A stretch of DNA of 6,248 nt. Origin: JADGNZ01 sp035995985 (GTDB lineage: Bacteria > Acidobacteriota > Thermoanaerobaculia > Gp7-AA8). The stretch covers positions 1 through 6,248 of the forward strand of contig DASYJY010000242.1 of the NCBI GenBank assembly GCA_035995985.1, given 5' to 3'. Below the pieces are notes generated by a model, which did no database searches, was not told the origin of the DNA, and saw nothing but the letters and a program-made list of their open reading frames with translations. Made by a program: the position numbers and the translations under genes. Numbering within the stretch: position 1 is the first letter of the stretch; each line of letters opens with the position of its first letter. Of the stretch, positions 1-5,562 are shown piece by piece.

Positions 1-1
1 T

Positions 2-493
2 ACAAAGCAGCCTAGGCTCGGAACAATAATTCGCGAATGCGGCGACGACACCTGCATAGACCTATACATCCACTTCGCACGTAATCAAGACTACATTACG
101 GATGCAACAGAACAGGCAGCGCTCCGAGACTTGGGAGTCGACCTGCGGGGCGGCCTCGATCAACTCGCCGCTGTCGACCGCACCGATGTCGAGGTCATTG
201 TGGAAGGGCATGCGGACCGATCGCAAGTGGTGAGGATGCCAAATCCGCGCGATGCCTTCCTCTACAATTGGAACTTGAGCGCAAAGCGTGCTTCAGCCGT
301 CGTATATGAATTCCGGCAGATCGAGTTCAGTGTACCCAAGTATAAGATCGTTGCGATTGGATACGCCGATTCTCAGCCGCTCTGCAAGGAAGCAACCGAC
401 GCCTGCGATAAGCAGAATCGGCGAACTACATTGCGTCTCCGCGTCGACACACGCAGCCTAGAAACCAGGCTGAAAAAGCCCGGAAAGCCGTGA
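2..493 (+). CDS. OmpA/MotB-type peptidoglycan-binding domain protein, 3' part (5' end outside window)
   Basis: The frame is open from the window edge to a TGA at 491-493, giving 163 visible residues. I see no convincing ATG upstream of the domain; a TTG at 131 lies inside it, so the true start is probably outside the window. Residues about 22-150 read as an OmpA C-terminal domain: an opening strand (YIHFARNQDYIT), a helix, the strand with EGHADRS (69-74), then NWNLSAKRA (89-97), then GYADSQPL (120-127) and QNRRTTLRLRV (138-148). In this family the Asp of GHAD (D72 here) and the Arg of LSxxRA (R96) hold the diaminopimelate of peptidoglycan, and both are present. The product probably anchors to the cell wall in the periplasm. 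The long loop before NWNLS resembles MotB-like members more than classical OmpA. C128 and C135 could form a disulfide. The missing N-terminus could be a membrane helix, barrel or lipoprotein, so the exact role is unknown. GC is about 55%, lower than the rest of the window. Confidence 0.85.
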   Translation, partial: TKQPRLGTIIRECGDDTCIDLYIHFARNQDYITDATEQAALRDLGVDLRGGLDQLAAVDRTDVEVIVEGHADRSQVVRMPNPRDAFLYNWNLSAKRASAVVYEFRQIEFSVPKYKIVAIGYADSQPLCKEATDACDKQNRRTTLRLRVDTRSLETRLKKPGKP

Positions 494-765
494 GATGGTT
501 GTGCCGCTCGGACAGCTTGCTGGTCACGCCGTACGAATTGCCCCGCTGAGGTTGTTACGCCCAAGCGAGCGTGCAAGCACCTCGGCGGCTGTAGCACCCA
601 AGCTCAAACCGGAGGTAGCGGGTGATGACCAGCCGTGTTTTCACCGGATCAAGACCCGTTGTCGCCAAGAAGTTCGCCTTGCGCAGGCAAGCGATTCAAA
701 GCGGTGGCTGCGCCACCGCAGTCCAAAGCGCTTCATGCGAAAATAGCTCGCGTGTTTGCGCTGCT
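494..765. other. Non-coding spacer between convergent genes
   Basis: This stretch lies between the stop of the OmpA-domain gene (+) and the stop of uup (-). Short open frames cross it, but they have no recognisable domain and no ribosome binding site, and their composition is palindrome-driven, so I do not call them genes. The one clear structure is the hairpin at 701-719. The remainder shows nothing I recognise. Confidence 0.6.
701..719 (-). terminator. Perfect hairpin, candidate terminator of uup
   Basis: GCGGTGGC at 701-708 and GCCACCGC at 712-719 form a perfect 8-bp stem with a 3-base loop. Read on the minus strand, the stem is followed by TTTGAAT, a weak T-tract, and it lies about 47 bases past the uup stop codon. 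On the plus strand it is followed by AGTCC, so it suits uup better than the OmpA-domain gene. The word CAAAGCG flanks it on both sides (697-703 and 724-730). That arrangement also fits a small dispersed palindromic element, so the terminator role is an inference. Confidence 0.45.
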
Positions 766-2556
766 CTACTCGCTGCCCCGTTTCCCCTCCAATTCCGCCC
801 ACCTTGCGTAGAGCCGGTCCACCTCCGCTTGCGCGGCGGTGAGGTCGGCGAAGCGTTGCTGGAGCAACGCGGCGTTGGCGGCGATGGTGGGGTCGTGGGC
901 GGCGGCTGTTGCCGCCGCCAGGCGGGACTCGGCGGCGTGGACAGCGGCTTCGATGCCGTCGTATTCGCGTTGGTCTTTGTAGGAGAGGCGTTTTGTGCGC
1001 GGTTTTGTGGTGGGTGTTTCACGCGGAGGGGCGGAGAGGCGGGGGCGGTTGTCCTGCCATTGGGTGTAGTCGGCGAAGTATTCGGCGGAGCCTTTTCCGT
1101 CCAGGGCGAGGATCGAGGTGGAGACGCGGTCGATCAGGTAGCGGTCGTGGGTTACCAGGACCAGGGCGCCGGGGAAGTCCAATAGCGAGTCTTCGAGGAC
1201 TTCTAACGTTGAGATGTCGAGGTCGTTGGTGGGTTCGTCGAGGACTAGCAGGTCCGCCGGCTGGAGCATCAGGCGCGCGAGGACGATTCGCGCTTTTTCG
1301 CCGCCGGAGAGTTTGGACACCGACGTCTCCAACTGTTCGGGGCGGAAGAGGAAGCGTTTGGCCCAGGAGGCTACGTGGAGGGTTCGGTCGCGGTAGACGA
1401 CTTGGTCGCCCTCCGGCGCGAGCGCGCGTTTCAACGTTAACGACGCGTCGAGGCTTTCGCGGTTCTGTTCGAAGTAGACGATGCGGAGTTTTTCGGCTTT
1501 TTCGATCGTGCCGGCCTCCGGTTCGAGCTCGCCGGTAATGGTGCGGAGGAGCGTCGTTTTGCCGGAGCCGTTCGGGCCGAGGATGCCGAGGCGGGTGCCC
1601 GGGGTCAGGAGGATGTCGAGGTCGTCGACGAGGAGTTTGTCACCCATCGACTTGCGCAGGCCGCGGGCGAGCCAGAGGCGTTTGGTTTTGCGTTCGGAGG
1701 CGGTGAAGTCGATTTTGGCGCTGGCCGTCGCGCTCCTTGACTTCGATTCTTTCAGCTCGCCGATCAATCCCTCGGCGTTCTGAATCCGCGACTTCGATTT
1801 CGTCGTGCGCGCTTTCGGGCCGCGACGCAGCCATTCCACTTCGCGGCGCACGAGGTTGGCGAGCGTCTCCTGGTAGGCGGCTTCGTTGCGCAGGAGCTCG
1901 TCGCGGCGTTCGAGGAAGTCAGAGTAGTGGCCATTGACCTGGAGGAGGCCGTCGGCGTACTGGCGATTCAGTTCGAGCATTCGCTTCGCGGTGTTTTCGA
2001 GGAAGTAGCGGTCGTGGCTGACCACGACGAAGGCTTTCGGTTCGGATTTCAGCAAGCCTTCGAGCCAGAGGATGGCGTCGACGTCGAGGTGGTTGGTAGG
2101 TTCGTCGAGCAGCATCACGTCGGGCTCGCGGGCCAGCTCGCGCGCGATGGCGAGGCGTTTGCGCCAGCCGCCGCTGAGCGTGGCGGTGTCCTGCGTGCGA
2201 TCCATGAAGCCGGACTTGCCGAGGGCGATGGCGATGCGTGACTGCTTGTCGTAGTCGTCGAGGATGTGATCGTTCTCGAGACCTTCGAGGAGGACTTCCT
2301 CGATCGTCTTTCCGTGCGCGAAGACGGGGTCCTGCGGGACGTAGCCGATGCGGACGCCTTTGCGGACGGCGCGGTTGCCGGAGTCGGGCTCCTCTTCCCC
2401 GGCGATGATTTTCATCAGCGTCGATTTGCCGGAGCCGTTGGGGCCGACGAGGCCGACGTGATCGCCTTCGAAGAGGGAGAAGGAGAGGTCGTTGAAAAGC
2501 GGGCGGGAGGTGTAGGACTTGGTGAGGCGTTCGGCGGTCAGGAGGACGGGCGGCAT
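766..2556 (-). CDS. uup: ABC-F family ATPase, Uup type
   Basis: This is a 596-residue soluble protein with two ABC nucleotide-binding domains and no membrane segments, the usual ABC-F layout. Domain 1 has Walker A GPNGSGKST (38-46), signature LSGGWRKRLAIA (127-138), Walker B with catalytic Glu at VMLLDEP (147-153) and switch His181. Domain 2 has Walker A GPNGSGKTT (327-335), signature LSGGEKA (416-422), Walker B LLVLDEP (436-442) and His470. The linker (about 185-290) carries WLRRGPKARTTKSKSRI (242-258), a motif typical of Uup. The tail RLSYKDQREYDGIE (523-536) followed by an Ala/Leu-rich coiled coil to about 590 matches the Uup C-terminal domain, which binds nucleic acid in E. coli. Known Uup proteins act on ribosomes or on branched DNA and affect precise transposon excision. 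All ATPase motifs are intact. The ATG at 2554-2556 sits directly before the conserved N-terminus; no good Shine-Dalgarno sequence precedes it. Another ABC-F such as EttA is less likely because of the tail. Confidence 0.95.
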   Translation of the reverse strand: MPPVLLTAERLTKSYTSRPLFNDLSFSLFEGDHVGLVGPNGSGKSTLMKIIAGEEEPDSGNRAVRKGVRIGYVPQDPVFAHGKTIEEVLLEGLENDHILDDYDKQSRIAIALGKSGFMDRTQDTATLSGGWRKRLAIARELAREPDVMLLDEPTNHLDVDAILWLEGLLKSEPKAFVVVSHDRYFLENTAKRMLELNRQYADGLLQVNGHYSDFLERRDELLRNEAAYQETLANLVRREVEWLRRGPKARTTKSKSRIQNAEGLIGELKESKSRSATASAKIDFTASERKTKRLWLARGLRKSMGDKLLVDDLDILLTPGTRLGILGPNGSGKTTLLRTITGELEPEAGTIEKAEKLRIVYFEQNRESLDASLTLKRALAPEGDQVVYRDRTLHVASWAKRFLFRPEQLETSVSKLSGGEKARIVLARLMLQPADLLVLDEPTNDLDISTLEVLEDSLLDFPGALVLVTHDRYLIDRVSTSILALDGKGSAEYFADYTQWQDNRPRLSAPPRETPTTKPRTKRLSYKDQREYDGIEAAVHAAESRLAAATAAAHDPTIAANAALLQQRFADLTAAQAEVDRLYARWAELEGKRGSE

Positions 2557-2558
2557 GC

Positions 2559-2600
2559 GGCGGCGGTTATAGCAGATGGGTTGCTATTTAAGCCGCCGCC
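2559..2600 (-). promoter_or_regulatory. Dyad at the uup start: possible operator or leader stem-loop overlapping a -10-like box
   Basis: ATAGCA (2569-2574) and TGCTAT (2582-2587) form a perfect inverted repeat with a 7-base centre. It can be extended outward through TT/AA and a GC-rich arm (2559-2566 with 2593-2600) if small bulges are allowed. On the minus strand the proximal arm overlaps TATAAC (2571 down to 2566), a -10-like box ending 9 bases before the uup ATG. No convincing -35 is seen. If that box is used, the uup mRNA would have almost no leader and the dyad would be a DNA operator. If transcription starts further upstream, it would be a stem-loop beside the start codon. Confidence 0.35.
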
Positions 2601-2617
2601 CGGCCGGTTAGCAAGAC

Positions 2618-2688
2618 GGGGGTCCTTCGACCGTCCTCCGGCGTTCCGCGCTTCGCGCTCCAGCGCCTCCGGCGGCTCAGGATGACAG
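2618..2688 (+). repeat. Dispersed intergenic repeat, copy A
   Basis: This 71-bp unit begins GGGGGTCCTTCGACCGTCCT and ends GGCTCAGGATGACAG. The same ends occur in copy C (5472-5540, same strand) and copy B (5351-5420, opposite strand), while the middle varies. Inside it, CCTCCGGCG occurs twice (2635-2643 and 2666-2674), and GCGC-TTC-GCGC (2648-2658) makes a small hairpin. It sits in the spacer between the secreted-protein gene and uup. Open frames across such units give stray peptides like CHPEPPEALEREARN, which should not be annotated as protein. Confidence 0.8.
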
Positions 2689-2714
2689 GCCGGACGCGTC
2701 GCCCGGCCTGTCAT
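2682..2714. terminator. 12-bp stem-loop after the secreted-protein gene, candidate terminator
   Basis: ATGACAGGCCGG (2682-2693) and CCGGCCTGTCAT (2703-2714) form a perfect 12-bp stem with a 9-base loop. It lies 13 bases past the stop of the minus-strand secreted-protein gene, where a terminator would be expected. The T-rich tail (TTTCTT, 2715-2720) is on the plus strand, so on the minus strand the stem is preceded by an A-tract and lacks a U-run. Its left arm is the end of repeat copy A. It may act bidirectionally, or it may protect the 3' end of the mRNA rather than terminate. Confidence 0.5.
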
Positions 2715-2727
2715 TTTCTTTACGGGA

Positions 2728-4446
2728 CTACTTGTCGTTATGCAGTTCGACGAACTCGTACACGAAGTTGTTCGCGCCCGCGGCGTCGGAGAACTCGTTG
2801 ATGACGACGCCTTTGGCGCAGCCGGCGCCGGCGCCTGTACCCGGCGTAGCGGTGGTGGTCGCGCCGATGTTCCAGTTGGAGGTGATGTTGGCGGCGGTGC
2901 AGGGATCAATGCGCTTCAGCGACTCATTCGCGCCGGAGGCGGTGGAGATCGTCGGACCGTCGATGACCGTGCCGCTGCCGTTTTTCAACGTGTAGTTTTC
3001 GCTGCCGTTGATCTGCGGGAACGCGCCGGCGGTCGTCAGGTAGACGACGTTCGAGGCCAGCGTGACGCCCCAGAAGGTTTGGAACGCGGCCTTCGTCGCG
3101 TCGCGCGCGATGATGACGTAGCCGTTCGCGGGGATGACCGTGCCGGCCGGGATCGTGTAGACGACGGTGGCGTTGGCTTGCGTGACCGTCCAGCCGGAGA
3201 TGTCGGTGCCGCTGGGATTGTTGACGGTGACGTTGACGGCGGCCGAGGTGCCGACGTTGAGCGCGGCGTCGTAGGCTTTCGCTGTGAGAGCGTGCGAGCC
3301 GTTCGCGACCGAGGACGAGTCCCAACTGTACGAGTAGGGCGAAGTCGTGTCGGTTGATTTCAATGCGCCGTCGACGTAGAACTCGACTTTCGTCACGCCG
3401 ACATTGTCCGAGGCTGTGGCGTTGATGGAGACCGTTCCGACGACCGTCGCGCCGTTCGCGGGCGACGTGATCGAGACGGTCGGCGCGGTCACGTCTCCGC
3501 CGCCACCACCGCCCGTTCCGTTGGCGAGCCAGTTGATGCCGTTGGCAACGAGGAGGCCGTTGTCATAGCTCGGATCGTTGTAGCCGAGGAACGTGGAGTG
3601 GCTGCAACCGTTCGTGGCGTCCTCGGTGATGGAGGAATCGCCGATCGCGGCGACGCGGCCGGTGCCATAGGTTGACGTCGCGTAGGTCACGCCGCTGGAC
3701 GTGTCGTGCGTCGACGTCGTCTTCCACACGTGGCCTTTCGCAGCGCCGGTAAGCGTCATCGATGACGAACCGAAGAGGCCGAGGCCCTTGGTGGATGAGG
3801 GAACGCCGAACGCACCAGCCCAGATGATTTTCGACGTCGTATCGGTCGTGTAGTTGACGTCCGGATGATCGTCGAACCAGCCGAAGGTCTTGTCGGCGGA
3901 GTTGTCGTTATAGGTGATGCCGAAGACGCTCGGGCTGCCCATGAGCGCGTTGAAAACGCCGGCGGCGTCGATGCCGTCGTTGTTGCGATCGGCTCCGGCG
4001 TGATCAGCGATCATGAAAAGTCCGCCGCCGTTGAAGACGAAGTTGCGGATGGCGGTGATCTCCGTCGACGTCAGCGCGATGTTCGGCTCGGGCATGACGA
4101 AGACGTTGTAGTGGCTGAGGTCCTGGGCGTTGGTGTTGTCGCCGTAGCTGATGCGCGCGCCGACGGGGAGCGACTCGACGTGGAAGCCTTTCTTGACGAG
4201 ATCGACGCCCATCGCGGAGTGTGCGCCGTTCCAGAAGGTTTCGGCCGTGGACGACGTGATACCCGCCTGATCGGGCGTTGGGAAGCGTTGCGCGGTGCCG
4301 CATGAATCTTCATCGAGCGTCCAGTCGGCGTTGCCCGCGGTCTGCGCGTGCGCGGCGTCGAAGAGGATCGTTTTCTGTTGCGCGGCGAGGCTTGTTGCGA
4401 CGAGGAGCACGAGGATCACCAGGAAAGGGAGCAAGCGTTTCTTCAT
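2728..4446 (-). CDS. Secreted protein: GATase-like domain, Ig-like domain and lamin-tail domain in permuted order
   Basis: Residue numbers count from the upstream ATG at 4449. The second ATG (4446) is preferred because it lies 4 bases from GGAGG, against 1 base for the first. The full frame is 573 residues. Residues 1-23 are a signal peptide (MKKR, hydrophobic core, cleavage near LAA|QQ). Residues 27-310 form a class-I-glutamine-amidotransferase-like fold: TILFDAAHAQTAGN (27-40), GGGLFMIADHAGADRNNDGI (141-160), GRVAAIGDSSITED (264-277) and DNGLLVANGINWLA (296-309). DHAG sits where a nucleophile Cys would be expected, so amidotransferase activity is unlikely. A glycine linker (311-318) leads to a bacterial Ig-like domain (about 320-411; APTVSITSPANGATV, VEFYVDGALKS). 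Residues 412-543 resemble the later strands of a lamin-tail domain (DISGWTV, AGTVIPANGYVIIARD), while the segment that normally opens that domain (VVINEFSDAAG, YEFVELHND) is at the C-terminus, 548-573. The enzymatic role and substrate are unknown. The product is probably extracellular or cell-surface. Confidence 0.85.
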   Translation of the reverse strand: MKKRLLPFLVILVLLVATSLAAQQKTILFDAAHAQTAGNADWTLDEDSCGTAQRFPTPDQAGITSSTAETFWNGAHSAMGVDLVKKGFHVESLPVGARISYGDNTNAQDLSHYNVFVMPEPNIALTSTEITAIRNFVFNGGGLFMIADHAGADRNNDGIDAAGVFNALMGSPSVFGITYNDNSADKTFGWFDDHPDVNYTTDTTSKIIWAGAFGVPSSTKGLGLFGSSSMTLTGAAKGHVWKTTSTHDTSSGVTYATSTYGTGRVAAIGDSSITEDATNGCSHSTFLGYNDPSYDNGLLVANGINWLANGTGGGGGGDVTAPTVSITSPANGATVVGTVSINATASDNVGVTKVEFYVDGALKSTDTTSPYSYSWDSSSVANGSHALTAKAYDAALNVGTSAAVNVTVNNPSGTDISGWTVTQANATVVYTIPAGTVIPANGYVIIARDATKAAFQTFWGVTLASNVVYLTTAGAFPQINGSENYTLKNGSGTVIDGPTISTASGANESLKRIDPCTAANITSNWNIGATTTATPGTGAGAGCAKGVVINEFSDAAGANNFVYEFVELHNDK

Positions 4447-4450
4447 CATT

Positions 4451-4455
4451 CCTCC
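4451..4455 (-). promoter_or_regulatory. Ribosome binding site GGAGG of the secreted-protein gene
   Basis: CCTCC on the plus strand reads GGAGG on the minus strand, directly before two consecutive ATG codons. Spacing is 1 base to the ATG at 4449 and 4 bases to the ATG at 4446. The second spacing is closer to what ribosomes use, so it supports MKKRLLPF as the true N-terminus. Confidence 0.7.
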
Positions 4456-4474
4456 GTTATTTCGGTGGCCTGAA

Positions 4475-4525
4475 TGTTGACCACGGAACTGTTGATTGAC
4501 CCGGGAAGTGTGCAGTTGTTGACCA
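4475..4525. promoter_or_regulatory. Clustered TTGACC/TGTTGA words in the divergent intergenic region
   Basis: The 148-bp gap between the divergent secreted-protein and crotonase genes carries TTGACC at 4477-4482, 4496-4501 and 4519-4524, and TGTTGA at 4475, 4490 and 4517. The 9-mer TGTTGACCA occurs exactly twice (4475-4483 and 4517-4525). TTGACC also resembles a -35 box for rightward transcription, but none of the three has a good -10 at 16-18 bases. The cluster may be operator half-sites for a regulator shared by the two genes, or chance. Confidence 0.3.
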
Positions 4526-4597
4526 GAATTGGCCGAGGATCGTGGGGAGATTGTTCGTAATGTGCAGGTAAAGTGCCGTCGCAGCTATCATCGAACG

Positions 4598-5350
4598 ATG
4601 CTCGAAAAAAATCTCGACAACAGCATCCTCACGATTCGCCTCGCACATGGAAAAGCGAGCGCGCTCGATCTCGAACTTTGCAACGCGATCGCGAGTGCGT
4701 TCGAAGAAGCTGCGGCGGATGACGACGTCGGATCGGTGATCCTCACCGGAACCGGATCGATCTTCTGCGCAGGCGTCGATCTGCCGCGCATGATCGACGC
4801 CGGCGGCGACTACGTTCAACTGTTCGTCGAGTCGCTCGACGCTGCGTTCCGCAGTCTGTTCACCTTCCCCAAACCGTGCGTCGCGGCGATGAACGGACAC
4901 GCCATCGCCGGCGGCGCGATCCTCGGGTTTGCCTGCGATCATCGCCTCATGAGCGGAGGACGCATCGGCGTTCCAGAGCCGCTGGTCGGTGTGCCGTTTC
5001 CGCCGCTTGCTCTGGCGATCGTCCGCTACGCAGTGCCGAAGCCGCATCTCCAGCCGATGGTGTACTTCGGTCGGACGATGGATGCCGAGGCGGGGAAGGC
5101 GATGGGGATCGTGGACGAGGTGGTGGCGGCCGACGCTTTGCTATCGCGCGCGAAGTCGATCGCCGAGCAGCTGATGACGGTTCCACGGGCGACGTTCCGC
5201 ATCACGAAGCGGCAGCTGCGTGAGCCGTACCTGCGCGACGCGTCGGAGATCGCGGTCGCATCGATCGACGAAATCGACGCGATCTGGGCGGCGCCGGAGA
5301 CGCATGCGCACATCCGCGAGTATCTGGCGAAGACGATCAAGAAGAAGTAG
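4598..5350 (+). CDS. Enoyl-CoA hydratase/isomerase (crotonase) family protein
   Basis: This is 250 residues, the usual length for a single-domain crotonase. The chosen start is the ATG at 4598, because the family's first strand (LDNSILTIRL) begins a few residues later; a TTG at 4529 would add 23 residues unlike the family. No clear Shine-Dalgarno sequence precedes it. The oxyanion-hole segments are FCAGVDL (56-62) and HAIAGGA (101-107). Of the two catalytic glutamates of true hydratases, the second is kept (IGVPEPLVG, E127). The first position (E of GGGCEL) aligns with I108 in GGAILG. One remaining Glu is the pattern of delta3,delta2-enoyl-CoA isomerases and some other crotonases. GHAIAGGAILGFACDHRLM also reads more like that branch. 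The likely role is cytoplasmic acyl-CoA double-bond chemistry in fatty-acid beta-oxidation, though the acyl substrate cannot be read from sequence. The gene stands alone, with no other beta-oxidation gene in view. Confidence 0.9.
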   Translation: MLEKNLDNSILTIRLAHGKASALDLELCNAIASAFEEAAADDDVGSVILTGTGSIFCAGVDLPRMIDAGGDYVQLFVESLDAAFRSLFTFPKPCVAAMNGHAIAGGAILGFACDHRLMSGGRIGVPEPLVGVPFPPLALAIVRYAVPKPHLQPMVYFGRTMDAEAGKAMGIVDEVVAADALLSRAKSIAEQLMTVPRATFRITKRQLREPYLRDASEIAVASIDEIDAIWAAPETHAHIREYLAKTIKKK

Positions 5351-5420
5351 CTGTCATCCTGAACCGCCGGAGCCGTGGAGCGCGAAGCGCGGAAGCGGCG
5401 CAGGACGGTGAAGGACCCCC
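5351..5420 (-). repeat. Dispersed intergenic repeat, copy B (inverted)
   Basis: This 70-bp unit begins with CTGTCATCCTGAACCGCCGG and ends GGTGAAGGACCCCC, the reverse complement of the ends of copies A and C. It starts at the base immediately after the crotonase TAG (5348-5350), so it forms the very start of that gene's 3' region. The centre carries GCGCGAAGCGC, a small palindrome shared with copy A in reverse. It probably folds in the transcript, alone or with copy C. Confidence 0.8.
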
Positions 5421-5471
5421 AAAGTGCTCGGCTCCTTCGTACACGCCGCCGCCCATCAGGGCTACCGATCA

Positions 5472-5540
5472 GGGGGTCCTTCGACCGTCCTCCGCCGTCT
5501 TCGCCTTCGGCTCAGCGGCTTCGGCGGCTCAGGATGACAG
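5472..5540 (+). repeat. Dispersed intergenic repeat, copy C
   Basis: This 69-bp unit starts GGGGGTCCTTCGACCGTCCT and ends GGCGGCTCAGGATGACAG, matching copy A closely at both ends and diverging in the middle (CTTCGCCTTCGGCTCAG). It is inverted relative to copy B, with 51 bp of unremarkable sequence (5421-5471) between them. The pair forms a long imperfect inverted repeat spanning 5351-5540 between the crotonase gene and the ComEC-like gene. Confidence 0.8.
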
Positions 5541-5562
5541 TTACGTCACGTCCCTTGCATAG

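Noticed and set aside
495..746. Open frame of 83 codons after the OmpA-domain gene
   Set aside because: It has no ribosome binding site, no recognisable domain, and its second half is a translation of the palindromic spacer. It looks like a chance frame.
622..1185. Plus-strand open frame overlapping the uup 3' end
   Set aside because: It overlaps a gene with all ABC-F motifs intact, is low-complexity Gly/Val/Arg-rich and has no start signal. It is a shadow frame.
2538..2909. Minus-strand open frame giving CHPEPPEALEREARN-type peptide
   Set aside because: This is the translation of repeat copy A plus out-of-frame coding sequence, a known kind of false protein. The CHPEPPEPW peptide near 5355 is the same artefact from copy B.
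2740..3357. Long plus-strand open frame opposite the secreted-protein gene
   Set aside because: It is Arg/Gly/Val/Asp-rich, as expected from the antisense of a GC-rich gene, and the minus strand has clear Ig and lamin-tail domains. The same applies to the plus-strand frame at 3865-4305.
4519..4561. Sigma70-type promoter for the crotonase gene using TTGACC at 4519
   Set aside because: No acceptable -10 lies 16-18 bases downstream; the nearest AT-rich word (CGTAAT, 4556-4561) is about 31 bases away.
5421..5471. Possible CRISPR-like repeat-spacer-repeat at copies B and C
   Set aside because: The units are inverted rather than direct, about 70 bp long with variable middles, and there are only two here with one spacer and no cas genes. 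They are REP-like, not CRISPR.
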